DNA of 46,939 bases. Origin: Acidimicrobiales bacterium. GTDB taxonomy: Bacteria; Actinomycetota; Acidimicrobiia; Acidimicrobiales; Iamiaceae. Shown piece after piece: positions 26,533 through 35,273 of this stretch. A program made the position numbers and the translations under genes. Each line of letters begins with the position of its first letter. Positions within the stretch are counted from its first letter, which is position 1. The notes below the pieces were generated by a model. It saw only the letters and a program-made list of their open reading frames with translations. It searched no databases and was not told the origin of the DNA. The DNA lies in the NCBI GenBank assembly GCA_025463365.1, contig JAOBWM010000116.1, positions 1 to 46,939 on the forward strand, given 5' to 3'.

Positions 26533-27947
26533 CCCAGGCGACCCCGTGTGACCCGCAGGCGAGCGAGGGTGCGCTCGCGACCCAGCACCGTGATCGATTC
26601 CCACAACGGCGGGCCGACGGTGCGACCGCTGATCGCGACGCGGACGGGCCCTTGGGCCTTGGACAGCTGCGGACCGCCCTCGGCGTTCACCAACCCGGCA
26701 TCGATCGCCGCCGCCGACACCGCCCGCTGGATCGGCTCGGGCTGCCACGCGTCGTCATCGAGCGCCTCGAGCCAGGCGATGGTGGCGTCGAGCATCTCGG
26801 CGACCGCCTTGCCCTTGGTGATGGCCTTGGTCCACGAGGCCTCGTTGACCTCGGGCTCGTCGACCACGAGGAACTCGATCATCGGCTCGACTTCGGCGAG
26901 GGTTCGCACCCGCTCCTGGACCTCGGTGGCCAGCGATTCGAGGGCGGCGGCCGAGGCCTCGCCGTGGGTCAGGAACGGCCGGGCCCGGGCCAGGAACTCC
27001 GGAACCGGCAGGGCGCGGATCTTCTCGGCGTTGACGAAGCTGAGCTTCTTCTGGTCGAAGAACGCGGGCGAGGCGTTCACGTCCTCGAGGCGGTAGCGGT
27101 CGATGATCTCGGCGATCGGGCGGACCTCGACCCCGTCGGAAGGACCCCAACCGAGCAGCGCGAGGTAGTTGACCATCGCCTCGGGCAGGTACCCGCGCTC
27201 GCGGTAGTCGGCCATCGACACGTCGTCGCGGCGCTTCGACAGCTTCTTGCGCTGCTCGTTGACGAGCAGCGGCATGTGGGCGAAGGCGGTGGGTCGGCTC
27301 AGGCCGAGTCCGTCCAGCAGGAGGAGGTACTTGGGTGTGCTGTTGACGTGGTCCTCGCCCCGGATCACGTGGGTGATCCCCATGTCCGCGTCGTCGAAGG
27401 CGTTGGCGAGGAGGAAGACGGGCGAGCCATCGCCGCGCAGCACCACGAAATCCTCGAGGTCCGCGTTGGCGAAGGAGATCTCGCCCCGCACGAGGTCGGT
27501 CCAGCCGGTCCGGCCTTCCCGCGGGGTGCGGAACCGTGCCGCTCGGCCCGGGCCGGGCTCCAGGCCGCGATCCCGGCAGAAGCCGTCGTAGCCCGGCTTC
27601 CCCCCAGCTGCCTTGTTGCGCGCTTGGACCTCTTCGCTGGTGCAGTCGCAGAAGTACACCGCGCCCGCGGCGACCAGCTTGGCGGCAGCGTCGGCGTGGA
27701 GCTGCCCCCGCTCGCTCTGGCGCACCGGCTCGCCGTCCCACTGGAGCCCGAGCCACTGGAGCATCTCGAGGACGTTGTCGACCAGCTCGGGGCGGTTGCG
27801 CTCGGCGTCGGTGTCCTCGATCCGCAGCAGGAACTCGCCGCCCGTCTGGCGGGCGACCAGCCAGTTGGCCAGGGCGGAATGCCCCGACCCGACGTGGAGG
27901 AACCCCGTGGGTGAGGGCGCGAATCGGACGCGGACGGGGGAGGTCAC
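26529..27947 (-). CDS. gltX: Glutamyl-tRNA synthetase
   Basis: 472 residues, a normal length. The first motif is PSPTGFLHVGSGHSA (HIGH signature as HVGS) and the second is KLSKRRDDVS (KMSKS). FLLRIEDTDAERN, GEDHVNSTPKYLLLL and a helical anticodon-binding C-terminus are present. It charges tRNA-Glu (and possibly tRNA-Gln if GatCAB is used). GTG start with TAGGTT 6 nt upstream, so leaderless. Confidence 0.96.
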   Translation of the reverse strand: MTSPVRVRFAPSPTGFLHVGSGHSALANWLVARQTGGEFLLRIEDTDAERNRPELVDNVLEMLQWLGLQWDGEPVRQSERGQLHADAAAKLVAAGAVYFCDCTSEEVQARNKAAGGKPGYDGFCRDRGLEPGPGRAARFRTPREGRTGWTDLVRGEISFANADLEDFVVLRGDGSPVFLLANAFDDADMGITHVIRGEDHVNSTPKYLLLLDGLGLSRPTAFAHMPLLVNEQRKKLSKRRDDVSMADYRERGYLPEAMVNYLALLGWGPSDGVEVRPIAEIIDRYRLEDVNASPAFFDQKKLSFVNAEKIRALPVPEFLARARPFLTHGEASAAALESLATEVQERVRTLAEVEPMIEFLVVDEPEVNEASWTKAITKGKAVAEMLDATIAWLEALDDDAWQPEPIQRAVSAAAIDAGLVNAEGGPQLSKAQGPVRVAISGRTVGPPLWESITVLGRERTLARLRVTRGRLG

Positions 27948-27953
27948 CGGACC

Positions 27954-27959
27954 AACCTA
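27954..27959 (-). promoter_or_regulatory. -10 box, leaderless start of gltX
   Basis: TAGGTT on the minus strand, 6 nt before the GTG at 27947. Confidence 0.5.
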
Positions 27960-27966
27960 CTGGGGC

Positions 27967-28824
27967 TCAGGCGATGCTCAGGTGGTCGCGGAGGAGAGCG
28001 GTGAGCTGGCTCGCGGCCTCCTCGGGGATCCAGTGGCTGACGCCGGCCAGGGTCTCGAAGCGGTAGGGGCCGGTGACGTGGCCGGCGGTGGCTTCGGCCG
28101 CGTACCGACCGAAGACGGCATCAGCGTCGGACCACACGTAGAGGGTCGGCACGGTCACGTCACCCACGCGGGTGCCGTCATCGGGCGTGGCGCCCCGGTA
28201 CCAGTTGAGGAGGCCACGGGCCTTCTCGGCCGTGTCGTGCTGGGCGATGTAGTGATCGACGCTCTCGTCGTCGAGGCCGGTGCCGGCGAGGGCGGCGCGG
28301 AAGACGGCCGATCCGTCGGCCACGACCACCTCCTCGCTGCCCTCTTCGCGGAAGAAGTCCATGTAGGAGGACTTGGCTGCCTGGTCCTCACCGTCGGCCT
28401 GGGGACCGGCGGACTTGGCATCGAGGAACGCCTGCGGGTGGGGTGTCGACACGGCCGCAAGGGACCGCACGCGCGCCGCATGCCGTCCGGCCAGGTGCCA
28501 GGCCACGACCCCGCCCCAGTCGTGGCCGACGACGTGGAACGAGTCCCATCCGAGGTCGTCGGCCATGCCGAGCGCGTCGGCCATGACCTCCTCGATGGCA
28601 TACGCGGCCGCGTCGGTCGGGCGGGCGTCCGGCGAGTACCCGCGCTGGTCCGGGGCGACGGTTCGGAAGCCAGCGGTGGCGAGGCCCGGCTGCACGTTGC
28701 GCCACGCCCACGAAGACTCGGGGAACCCGTGGAGCAGGAGGACGGGAACGCCGTCCTCTGGGCCGTCGGCGACAGCGTCGAACGTGAGGTCGCCGACGGG
28801 GATGCGGAGGGTTGATGCGGTCAC
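27967..28824 (-). CDS. Alpha/beta hydrolase, epoxide-hydrolase-like
   Basis: 285 residues. Oxyanion motif HGFPESSWAW, nucleophile elbow GHDWGG with Asp as nucleophile (as in epoxide hydrolases and haloalkane dehalogenases), acid candidate in VWSDADAVF and the catalytic His in GVSHWIPEE. The cap domain (about 140-200) includes tyrosines that could activate an epoxide. The natural substrate cannot be told. GTG start with TAGGGT 6 nt upstream. Confidence 0.88.
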   Translation of the reverse strand: MTASTLRIPVGDLTFDAVADGPEDGVPVLLLHGFPESSWAWRNVQPGLATAGFRTVAPDQRGYSPDARPTDAAAYAIEEVMADALGMADDLGWDSFHVVGHDWGGVVAWHLAGRHAARVRSLAAVSTPHPQAFLDAKSAGPQADGEDQAAKSSYMDFFREEGSEEVVVADGSAVFRAALAGTGLDDESVDHYIAQHDTAEKARGLLNWYRGATPDDGTRVGDVTVPTLYVWSDADAVFGRYAAEATAGHVTGPYRFETLAGVSHWIPEEAASQLTALLRDHLSIA

Positions 28825-28830
28825 GGCCGC

Positions 28831-28836
28831 ACCCTA
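28831..28836 (-). promoter_or_regulatory. -10 box, leaderless start of the hydrolase gene
   Basis: TAGGGT on the minus strand, 6 nt before the GTG at 28824. Confidence 0.5.
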
Positions 28837-28862
28837 TGGATCTGGGCCGGGCCGTGCGGTGA

Positions 28863-29519
28863 TCAGCCGGCGCGGACGAGGCCGAGGTTCGCGGCGAACA
28901 GCAGCACCCCGGCGACGATGCCGAACGAGTGCCAGACCTCGTGGTAGCCGAACCAGCGGGGCGACAGCCGGGGCCGGCTCATGGAGAAGCAGATCGCGCC
29001 GATCGTGTAGAGGATGCCGCCCGCCGCGATGAGCAGGAGCGTCTCCGGCCGGTGCCACAGTGCGGGGAAGATCACCACGCCGACCCAGCCGAGCACGATG
29101 TAGAGCGCACCACCGAGGCGGGGGAAGCGGTCGAGGGCGACCACCTTCAGCACCACGCCACCGACCGCGCCGGTCCACATGGTGGCCAGTGCCACCCACC
29201 GCCACGGGCTCGGCACGGCGAGCACGGCGATCGGCGTGAACGTGCCGGCGATGAGCACGAAGATCATCGAGTGGTCGGCGCGCTGCATGATGCGGCGGGC
29301 TCGCGGCGACTTGGCGAAGACGTGGTAGCTCGAGCTCGTGAGGTAGAGCAGTGCGCTGGCCAGGCCGTAGATCCACGCCACGGCGCGGGCTCGGGGGGTC
29401 GACGCCTGCTCGACGAGGGCGACGAGGCCCGCGATCGAGGCGAGGAAGGCAACCTGGTGCAACCGACCTCGCAAGATCGGACGGACCGGATCGACGTGGG
29501 TGTTCGGATCGACGTACAT
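28863..29519 (-). CDS. Hemolysin III / PAQR-type membrane protein
   Basis: 218 residues and seven hydrophobic helices. It has the family His residues: SSSYHVFAKS, ADHSMIFVLIAGTFTP and FGYHEVWHSFGI, which bind metal in PAQR proteins. Despite the name, most bacterial members are not proven toxins. The ATG at 29519 has a strong ribosome binding site (GGGGAGGTG). The longer open frame upstream is out of the gene. Confidence 0.88.
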   Translation of the reverse strand: MYVDPNTHVDPVRPILRGRLHQVAFLASIAGLVALVEQASTPRARAVAWIYGLASALLYLTSSSYHVFAKSPRARRIMQRADHSMIFVLIAGTFTPIAVLAVPSPWRWVALATMWTGAVGGVVLKVVALDRFPRLGGALYIVLGWVGVVIFPALWHRPETLLLIAAGGILYTIGAICFSMSRPRLSPRWFGYHEVWHSFGIVAGVLLFAANLGLVRAG

Positions 29520-29672
29520 GGCCACCTCCCCGTGGCTGGGGTTCGATGACCACCCGGTCGGCACCGTGCCGTGGAAATCAACCGGTCTGACCCTACGGCG
29601 TACGGGATCGCTCGCGAGCGCGCCCCCGAGCATGGTGCGAACGCACCACTCGACGGCTCGGCGGCGACTGCC

Positions 29673-29690
29673 TAGCCTCCTGCGCAGGAG
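29673..29690 (+). promoter_or_regulatory. -10 box overlapped by a perfect palindrome ahead of the AhpD-like gene
   Basis: TAGCCT (29673-29678) is a -10 candidate; CTCCTGCGCAGGAG (29677-29690) is a perfect 14-bp palindrome over the expected start of transcription, a plausible operator. The ATG with GAGGGGGA follows at 29724. The remainder of the 29520-29723 gap shows nothing else. Confidence 0.35.
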
Positions 29691-29723
29691 TCGGCTCCAC
29701 GAGCTGGCGCACGAGGGGGAGCC

Positions 29724-30272
29724 ATGCCGCACATCGACCTGCCCGACCTTCCCGGGATCCTGGGACCGATGCACTTCCGGCCCGAGACGGCCAAGCCGCT
29801 CAACGACCTCGCCGAGGTGCTGCTCCGCGGGGACAACAGCCTCTCGCGCGGCGACCGGGAGCTGATCGCGGCCTACGTGTCCCACCTCAACCGGTGCCAC
29901 TTCTGCCACACCTCGCACGCCACGTTCGCCGCTCTGCAGCTCGATGACGGATGGGAGGTCATCGACGCGGTGATCGCCGATCTCGACACGCCCCGGATCA
30001 CCGACAAGATCCGCTCGCTCCTCCGCCTGGCCGCGAAGGTCCAGCAGGGCGGCCTCCACGTCACCGCCGCCGAGGTGGACGCCGCTCGGTCGGCCGGTGC
30101 CACCGACGTCGAGATCCACGACGCCGTCCTGATCGCCGCCGCGTTCTGCATGTACAACCGGTACGTGGACGGCCTGGCGACCTTCGCCCCGCCGAACCGC
30201 GAGGACTACGCGGAGGTCGGCCAGATGATCGTCGAGCAGGGCTACGCGGCCACCACGCCCTCCCCGGGCTGA
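29724..30272 (+). CDS. AhpD-like / carboxymuconolactone decarboxylase family protein
   Basis: 182 residues, all-helical. The redox CxxC is present as NRCHFCHTSHATFA (Cys at about 54 and 57 with the following His), as in alkylhydroperoxidase AhpD. LSRGDRELIAAYVSHLN precedes it. It would reduce peroxides or act in redox stress; the decarboxylase branch lacks this CxxC-His. Start supported by GAGGGGGA 5 nt upstream. Convergent with pssA, gap of 3 nt. Confidence 0.85.
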   Translation: MPHIDLPDLPGILGPMHFRPETAKPLNDLAEVLLRGDNSLSRGDRELIAAYVSHLNRCHFCHTSHATFAALQLDDGWEVIDAVIADLDTPRITDKIRSLLRLAAKVQQGGLHVTAAEVDAARSAGATDVEIHDAVLIAAAFCMYNRYVDGLATFAPPNREDYAEVGQMIVEQGYAATTPSPG

Positions 30273-30275
30273 GCG

Positions 30276-31205
30276 CTACGCGGGGTCGGACGGTTCGTCG
30301 ACCGCCGCCGACGGGTCGACCAGGAAGAACACGGACGGGAGGTTCCGGCGCGGCGGTGCCACCGCGTCGGGTCCGAAGAGTCGACGGCGCAGGGGCCGGG
30401 TGAGCCAGCCGATGGGGGCCACGAGGAAGTACCCGTAGGCCACGACCAGGCCCGTGGCCACCGGGACGACGGCCAGGCCGGCGACCAGCAGCGCCACGAC
30501 CAGCACGCTGACCCACACGCGATCGCGGCGGGGGGAGGCGATGAAGCGGAACGACGTGAACCGGAAGGGCGAGACCATCATGGCCGCGGGCAGGATCGCG
30601 ATCGCCACCGGGAACAGCTGCTGCCACCCGGTGAAGTCGCCCGTGAAGGCGAACACCGAGGCGATGACGATGCCGGCGGCTCCCGGGCTGGCCAGGCCGA
30701 TGAAGTACCGCTTGTCGCCCGCCGGGTCGATGGTGACGTTGAACCGGGCGAGGCGGAAGGCCGCGCATGCCAACCAGAACCCGGCGATCGCCCAGCCGAG
30801 GAGGTGCACCCGCTCGCCGCCGATGTGCAGGTCCGACAGTGACCAGGAGTAGAGGAGCGTGGCGGGGGCGATGCCGAAGCTGATCAGGTCGGCGAGCGAG
30901 TCGAACTGGAGGCCGAACGGGGTGATGGCACCGACGGCCCGGGCGACGGCGCCATCGAAGATGTCAAAGAGGATCGCGACGGCGATGAGGATGGCGGCCA
31001 GGTGGAGCCGGCCGTCCTGGGCGGCGCGCATCGACGAGAAGCCGAGCAGCATGTTCGCCAAGGTGAAGGCGCTCGGGGTCATGGCGCGCGCCCGGCTGCG
31101 CGCATCGAGGCGGTCCGGCCGGACCACCAGGGCCCCCGACGGGGCCACCAGCTTGAAGTCGTCGGCCTCGGCCTCGGCGACGAGATCATCCCCGCGGGAA
31201 TCCAC
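30276..31205 (-). CDS. pssA: CDP-diacylglycerol-serine O-phosphatidyltransferase
   Basis: 309 residues, GTG start directly after the psd stop; a later ATG (residue 42) is possible because the first 40 residues are not conserved in appearance. The CDP-alcohol phosphotransferase motif is complete: DGAVAR, eight residues, G, three residues, D, three residues, D (DIFDGAVARAVG...FDSLAD). About eight membrane helices. Makes phosphatidylserine, the substrate of the preceding decarboxylase. Confidence 0.92.
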   Translation of the reverse strand: MDSRGDDLVAEAEADDFKLVAPSGALVVRPDRLDARSRARAMTPSAFTLANMLLGFSSMRAAQDGRLHLAAILIAVAILFDIFDGAVARAVGAITPFGLQFDSLADLISFGIAPATLLYSWSLSDLHIGGERVHLLGWAIAGFWLACAAFRLARFNVTIDPAGDKRYFIGLASPGAAGIVIASVFAFTGDFTGWQQLFPVAIAILPAAMMVSPFRFTSFRFIASPRRDRVWVSVLVVALLVAGLAVVPVATGLVVAYGYFLVAPIGWLTRPLRRRLFGPDAVAPPRRNLPSVFFLVDPSAAVDEPSDPA

Positions 31206-31889
31206 CTACGACTCCGACCGGGCGGGGACGGGGGCGGCGAGCGGCCAGCGTGCGAGCGGGGTCTCCCCCGCCACGGTCCGGTCCCGCTTCGACACGAGGA
31301 GCTCGACCCCCGGCGGCACGAAGACGTCCATGCGGGACCCGAACTTCATGAGGCCGATGCGCTGCCCGGTGGCGATCTCGTCTCCCGGTGCGATCCGGGT
31401 GACCACCCGGCGGGCGAGCAGACCCACGACCTGGCGGAAGACCACGGTGCGCTCGTCGGCTCCCGCGCCCGAGACCACCGTGATCTCGCTGCGCTCGTTC
31501 TCCAGGGCGCTCTCGGGGCTGAACGCGGTGAGGAACCGGCCGGGCCGGTACGTGACCGTGGTGACGCGCCCGCCGTAGGGGGCCCGGTTGATGTGGACGT
31601 CGGCGACGGACAAGAAGATCGAGATCTGCAGCCAGTCCCCGGGTGGGGCCACACCGGGCTCCGGCTCGCCGGCGTGCATGACCCGACCGTCGGCGGGGGC
31701 GAGGACGAGGTGCGGGTCGACGGGACCTTCGAGGTCGGGCCGGCGGTCGGGGTCGCGGAAGAACGCCCCGACAGCGACCGGGAGGATGCCCAGTCCGAGG
31801 GCGACGGCAGGCTTGCGGCCGAGCGCCGCCGCCGCCGCCGGGACGGCAGCTAGCGCGATGAAGGGCCGGCCATCCGGGTCGAGGCGCAC
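31206..31889 (-). CDS. psd: Phosphatidylserine decarboxylase proenzyme, short form
   Basis: About 227 residues from the GTG at 31889. LAPADGRVM, DVHINRAPYGG and the self-cleavage site in RIGLMKFGSRMDVF (Gly-Ser bond; the Ser becomes the pyruvoyl group) identify the family. One or two membrane helices at the N-terminus. The short form is typical of actinobacteria and archaea. It lies between the unknown gene and pssA, giving a phosphatidylethanolamine-making pair. Confidence 0.92.
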   Translation of the reverse strand: MRLDPDGRPFIALAAVPAAAAALGRKPAVALGLGILPVAVGAFFRDPDRRPDLEGPVDPHLVLAPADGRVMHAGEPEPGVAPPGDWLQISIFLSVADVHINRAPYGGRVTTVTYRPGRFLTAFSPESALENERSEITVVSGAGADERTVVFRQVVGLLARRVVTRIAPGDEIATGQRIGLMKFGSRMDVFVPPGVELLVSKRDRTVAGETPLARWPLAAPVPARSES

Positions 31890-31894
31890 GGGGA

Positions 31895-32428
31895 CTACAG
31901 CGACAGGAGGTCGCGCCAGCCGCGGGCGTAGGCCTCGGCTGCTTGGGCAGGGGTGAGCCGCAGCGTCGCCTCGGGCACGGCGTCGGCGACCGCCCGCAGC
32001 TCGGGGTAGTGGTGGGTGGTCAGGTGCACGCCCTCGAAGCGGCGACGGCGCTCGGCGACGAGGTCGGGATCGGGCGAGGGGTCGACGAACCCCCAGACGG
32101 TGTAGGCGACGCGCAGGTCGTGGATGACCGGGGCACGGCCGAAGAGCGACGCCCGCTTGAGGGCCACGGCGGCCCCGCCGGCCTCGACGTCGGCCCGGGC
32201 CTCGCCCTCGGTGAGGTGCAGCTCGGGGCGCAGGATCGGTACCAGCTTGAGCAGGTACCCCTGGTCGGGCCCGGGGGCGCCCATGCGGCCGGCGTCGACG
32301 TCGGGCTGGCCGACCGACACGACCTCGGCGGGCCGCACCGCCCACCACTCGTCGTCACGACGCGGGGGCGAGGCATACGACCGAGGCTTGTCGACCGGCA
32401 GGAGAGGAACGAACTCAGGCGCAGCCAT
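31895..32428 (-). CDS. Unknown conserved-looking soluble protein upstream of psd
   Basis: 177 residues from the ATG at 32428, which has TAGGTT 7 nt upstream (leaderless). Motifs visible: EFVPLLPVDKPRSYASPPRRDDEWW near the start (shown in parts: EFVPLLP, PRSYASPPRR), GQPDVDAGRMGAPGPDQGY, and a His-rich VHLTTHHYPELRAV. The end is helical (AQAAEAYARGWRDLLSL). I do not know the family. It leads a three-gene transcript with psd and pssA. Confidence 0.72.
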   Translation of the reverse strand: MAAPEFVPLLPVDKPRSYASPPRRDDEWWAVRPAEVVSVGQPDVDAGRMGAPGPDQGYLLKLVPILRPELHLTEGEARADVEAGGAAVALKRASLFGRAPVIHDLRVAYTVWGFVDPSPDPDLVAERRRRFEGVHLTTHHYPELRAVADAVPEATLRLTPAQAAEAYARGWRDLLSL

Positions 32429-32435
32429 CCCCCCG

Positions 32436-32441
32436 AACCTA
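32436..32441 (-). promoter_or_regulatory. -10 box, leaderless start of the psd-pssA operon
   Basis: TAGGTT on the minus strand, 7 nt before the ATG at 32428. Confidence 0.45.
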
Positions 32442-32534
32442 CCTGCGCCACCCAACCCCACGAAGCCCACCCCATCCAACGAGGCGATGGGCGCAGGCGA
32501 GGCGGGGTTCGAGCGAGCTTCGAGCCCGGGCGGT

Positions 32535-32566
32535 GTCGGGGGGCAGAGCTTGCGGCGCCCCCTGAC
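32535..32566 (-). terminator. Possible terminator after cimA
   Basis: GTCGGGGGG and CCCCCTGAC can pair around a 14-nt loop, with one imperfect pair, 108 nt past the cimA stop. There is no U tract. The rest of 32442-32673 is GC-rich and shows no gene. Confidence 0.3.
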
Positions 32567-32673
32567 GACCGAGGAGGTGCGGCGAAGCCGTGCCGACGAG
32601 CGCGAACGGCGCGGCGTCAGCCGCTCACCCGGTTCCGAGGAGTGGAGTGAGCGCAGCGAACCAACGACGAGGA

Positions 32674-34320
32674 CTACTCCTCAGTGTGCAACAGGCCGTA
32701 GACGAGGGAGTCTTCGAGGGCCTGCCAGGCGGCCTGGATGATGTTCTCGCTGACGCCGATCGTGGACCACGACCGGCGGCCGTTGGTGGAGTCGATCAGG
32801 ACGCGGGTGACGGCGCCGGTGCCCTTGGCGGTGTCGAGCACGCGGACCTTGAAGTCGGTCAGGTGCACCTTCGCCAGCTGCGGGAACTTGGCGCCGATGG
32901 CGGCGCGCACGGCGGCGTCGAGCGCGTTGACCGGGCCGTTGCCCTCGCCGATGCGCCCGATGCGCTCACCGTCGACGACGAGCTTCACGATGGCTTCGGT
33001 GTCGTGGCGGAGGTCTTCGCCCTCGGCGACGATGACCCGGTACGACTCGAGGTGGAAGAACGGCTGGGTCCACCCCGCGGCGCGGCGCATCAGCAGTTCG
33101 AGCGAGCCGTCGGCTGCCTCGAAGTGGTAGCCCTCGTGCTCCAGGCGCTTGAGCTCGTCGATGATCGAGGTGAGCGCCGGGCCGTCGAGGTCGATGCCGA
33201 TCTCCTTGGCCTTGAGGTCGATCGTCGCCTTGCCGGCCATCTCCGACACCACGAAGCGCGTGCCGTTGCCGACGGCCTCGGGATCGACGTGCTCGTAGGC
33301 GTCCTTGCGGCGCGTGATGGCCGAGACGTGGAGACCGGCCTTGTGCGCGAAGGCCGAGGACCCGACGTAGGGGGCCTGCGGGTTGGGCGTGAAGTTCACG
33401 ATCTCGGCGATGCGGTTCGAGGCCGAGGTGAGCCGGGACATGCGGCCCTCGGGCAAGGTCCGGACGCCCATCTTCAAGGTGAGGTTCGGGATGATCGTGG
33501 TGAGGTTGCAGTTGCCGGTGCGCTCGCCGTAGCCGTTCATCGTGCCCTGCACCTGCACCGCTCCGCCCCGGACGCCGGCGAGCGCGTTGGCCACGCCGCA
33601 GCCCGTGTCGTCGTGGAGGTGGACGGCCACCTTGACGTCGTCTTTGAAGTGGCGGGTGATCTCGCGGACCACGGCCTCGACCTCGTGCGGGAGGGCGCCA
33701 CCGTTGGTGTCGCACAACACCAGCGTCTCGGCGCCCTGCTCCGCGGCGGCTTCGAGGATCCGGAGGCTGAACTCGGGGTTCTCCTTCCAGCCGTCGAAGA
33801 AGTGCTCGGCGTCGAACAGGACCCGCACGCCGGCGGCGCGCAGGAACGCCACCGAGTCGGCGACCATGGCCTCGCCTTCGTCGAGCGTGGTGCGCAGCGC
33901 CTCGGTCACGTGGTAGTCGGAGCTCTTGCCGACGATGCACACCGCGGACGTGCCGGCGGCGAGGAGGTTGCGCAGCGTCGGGTCGTCGTCGACCTTGCCG
34001 CGCGGCCGGCGGGTGGATCCGAACGCCACCAGGTTCGAGCGCTCGAAGCGCAGCTCGGTGCCGGCGCGCTCGAAGAACTCGATGTCCTTGGGGTTGGCGC
34101 CGGGCCAGCCGCCTTCGATGAAGTGCACGCCGAGCTCGTCGAGCTCATCCGCGATGCGGAGCTTGTCGTCGACGGTGAGCGAGATGCCCTCGAGCTGGGC
34201 GCCGTCGCGCAGGGTGGTGTCGTAGATCTCCACCGACTCGGGCAGGCCCGGATCGCGCGCCGGCATGTGCTCGGTGGTGGTGGGCTCGGCGGCCTCGACG
34301 ACTCGCTTGTCAGGAGACAT
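32674..34320 (-). CDS. cimA: Citramalate synthase
   Basis: 548 residues. The HMGL-like barrel starts with EIYDTTLRDGAQLEGISLT and has LHDDTGCGVANALAG and NGYGERTGNCNL; the C-terminal part is the LeuA-type allosteric domain (YRVIVAEGEDL, LTDFKVRVLD). The length and the ERTGNCNLTTIIPNL form fit CimA rather than 2-isopropylmalate synthase. It condenses acetyl-CoA and pyruvate to (R)-citramalate, the threonine-independent path to isoleucine. The start overlaps the end of ilvE by 11 nt. Confidence 0.9.
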   Translation of the reverse strand: MSPDKRVVEAAEPTTTEHMPARDPGLPESVEIYDTTLRDGAQLEGISLTVDDKLRIADELDELGVHFIEGGWPGANPKDIEFFERAGTELRFERSNLVAFGSTRRPRGKVDDDPTLRNLLAAGTSAVCIVGKSSDYHVTEALRTTLDEGEAMVADSVAFLRAAGVRVLFDAEHFFDGWKENPEFSLRILEAAAEQGAETLVLCDTNGGALPHEVEAVVREITRHFKDDVKVAVHLHDDTGCGVANALAGVRGGAVQVQGTMNGYGERTGNCNLTTIIPNLTLKMGVRTLPEGRMSRLTSASNRIAEIVNFTPNPQAPYVGSSAFAHKAGLHVSAITRRKDAYEHVDPEAVGNGTRFVVSEMAGKATIDLKAKEIGIDLDGPALTSIIDELKRLEHEGYHFEAADGSLELLMRRAAGWTQPFFHLESYRVIVAEGEDLRHDTEAIVKLVVDGERIGRIGEGNGPVNALDAAVRAAIGAKFPQLAKVHLTDFKVRVLDTAKGTGAVTRVLIDSTNGRRSWSTIGVSENIIQAAWQALEDSLVYGLLHTEE

Positions 34321-35227
34321 GTTCGACCCAGTCCTTGTACCGATCGATCTCGCCACGAACAGCACGGTGGTACTGCTCGGCGATGGCGGTGGTCATCGGC
34401 CCAGGACAAGGGATCGGCCGATCGTCGAGGGAGTTGACCGCGGAGACCTCGGCCGCCGTGCCGCACAGGAACATCTCCTCGGCGATGTACACGTCGGAGC
34501 GGGTGAGCTCGGACAGCACGCACTCGAACCCGAGATCCTTGGCGATCGTCATGACCGAGTCCTGGGTGATGCCTTCGAGGGCGCCGGCGGCGAGCGGCGG
34601 GGTGAGGAACCGGCCCTTGCGGGCGACGAAGACGTTCTCGCCGGTGCACTCGCTGACCATGCCCTGGCGGTTCAGCATGATCGCCTCGTCGTACCCGGCC
34701 TTCAGGGCCTCGACCTTCGCGAGCGACGAGTTCACGTAGTTGCCGGTGGTCTTGGACGCTGGCGGCATGGTGTTGTGGTCGTGGCGGGTCCACGAGGACG
34801 TCTTGAGCTTCACGCCCTTGGTGAGGGCTTCGTCACCGAGGTAGGCGCCCCACGGCCAGCAGGCGATGGCCACGTCGACCGTGCACGGGAGGGTGTTGAG
34901 CCCCATCTCGCCGTAGCCGTAGTAGGCGATGGGCCGGATGTAGCAGCTGGGCAAGCCGCTCTCCCGCACGACCAGCTTGGTGGCCTCGACCAACTCGTCG
35001 ACCGTGTACGGGAGGTCCATCATCAAGATCCGCGCCGAGTTGTGGAGGCGCTCCATGTGCTCGGTGAGGCGGAACACGGCCGGACCCTGCGCGGTCTCGT
35101 ACGCGCGCACGCCCTCGAACACGCCCATGCCGTAGTGGAGCGAGTGCGTGAGGACGTGGATGTTGGCCGCGTCCCAGTCGACGAGCTCGCCGTTCATCCA
35201 GATCTTCGTGGTGGGCGTGATGGGCAT
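34310..35227 (-). CDS. ilvE: Branched-chain amino acid aminotransferase
   Basis: 305 residues, class IV PLP enzyme. Lys159 in PPASKTTGNYVNS is the PLP lysine; SECTGENVFV, GALEGITQDSV and EMFLCGTAAEVSAV are typical IlvE blocks. Catalyses the last step of valine, leucine and isoleucine synthesis. ATG start with GGAG upstream. It lies between leuB and cimA, 46 nt after leuB. Confidence 0.95.
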   Translation of the reverse strand: MPITPTTKIWMNGELVDWDAANIHVLTHSLHYGMGVFEGVRAYETAQGPAVFRLTEHMERLHNSARILMMDLPYTVDELVEATKLVVRESGLPSCYIRPIAYYGYGEMGLNTLPCTVDVAIACWPWGAYLGDEALTKGVKLKTSSWTRHDHNTMPPASKTTGNYVNSSLAKVEALKAGYDEAIMLNRQGMVSECTGENVFVARKGRFLTPPLAAGALEGITQDSVMTIAKDLGFECVLSELTRSDVYIAEEMFLCGTAAEVSAVNSLDDRPIPCPGPMTTAIAEQYHRAVRGEIDRYKDWVEHVS

Positions 35228-35273
35228 CGGGATCTCCGCTGTGGGTCAGGTCGTGGACGAAGGAGAGGTGGGA

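Noticed and set aside
32590-34437. A 615-codon + strand frame
   Set aside because: Antisense to cimA, which has complete family motifs.
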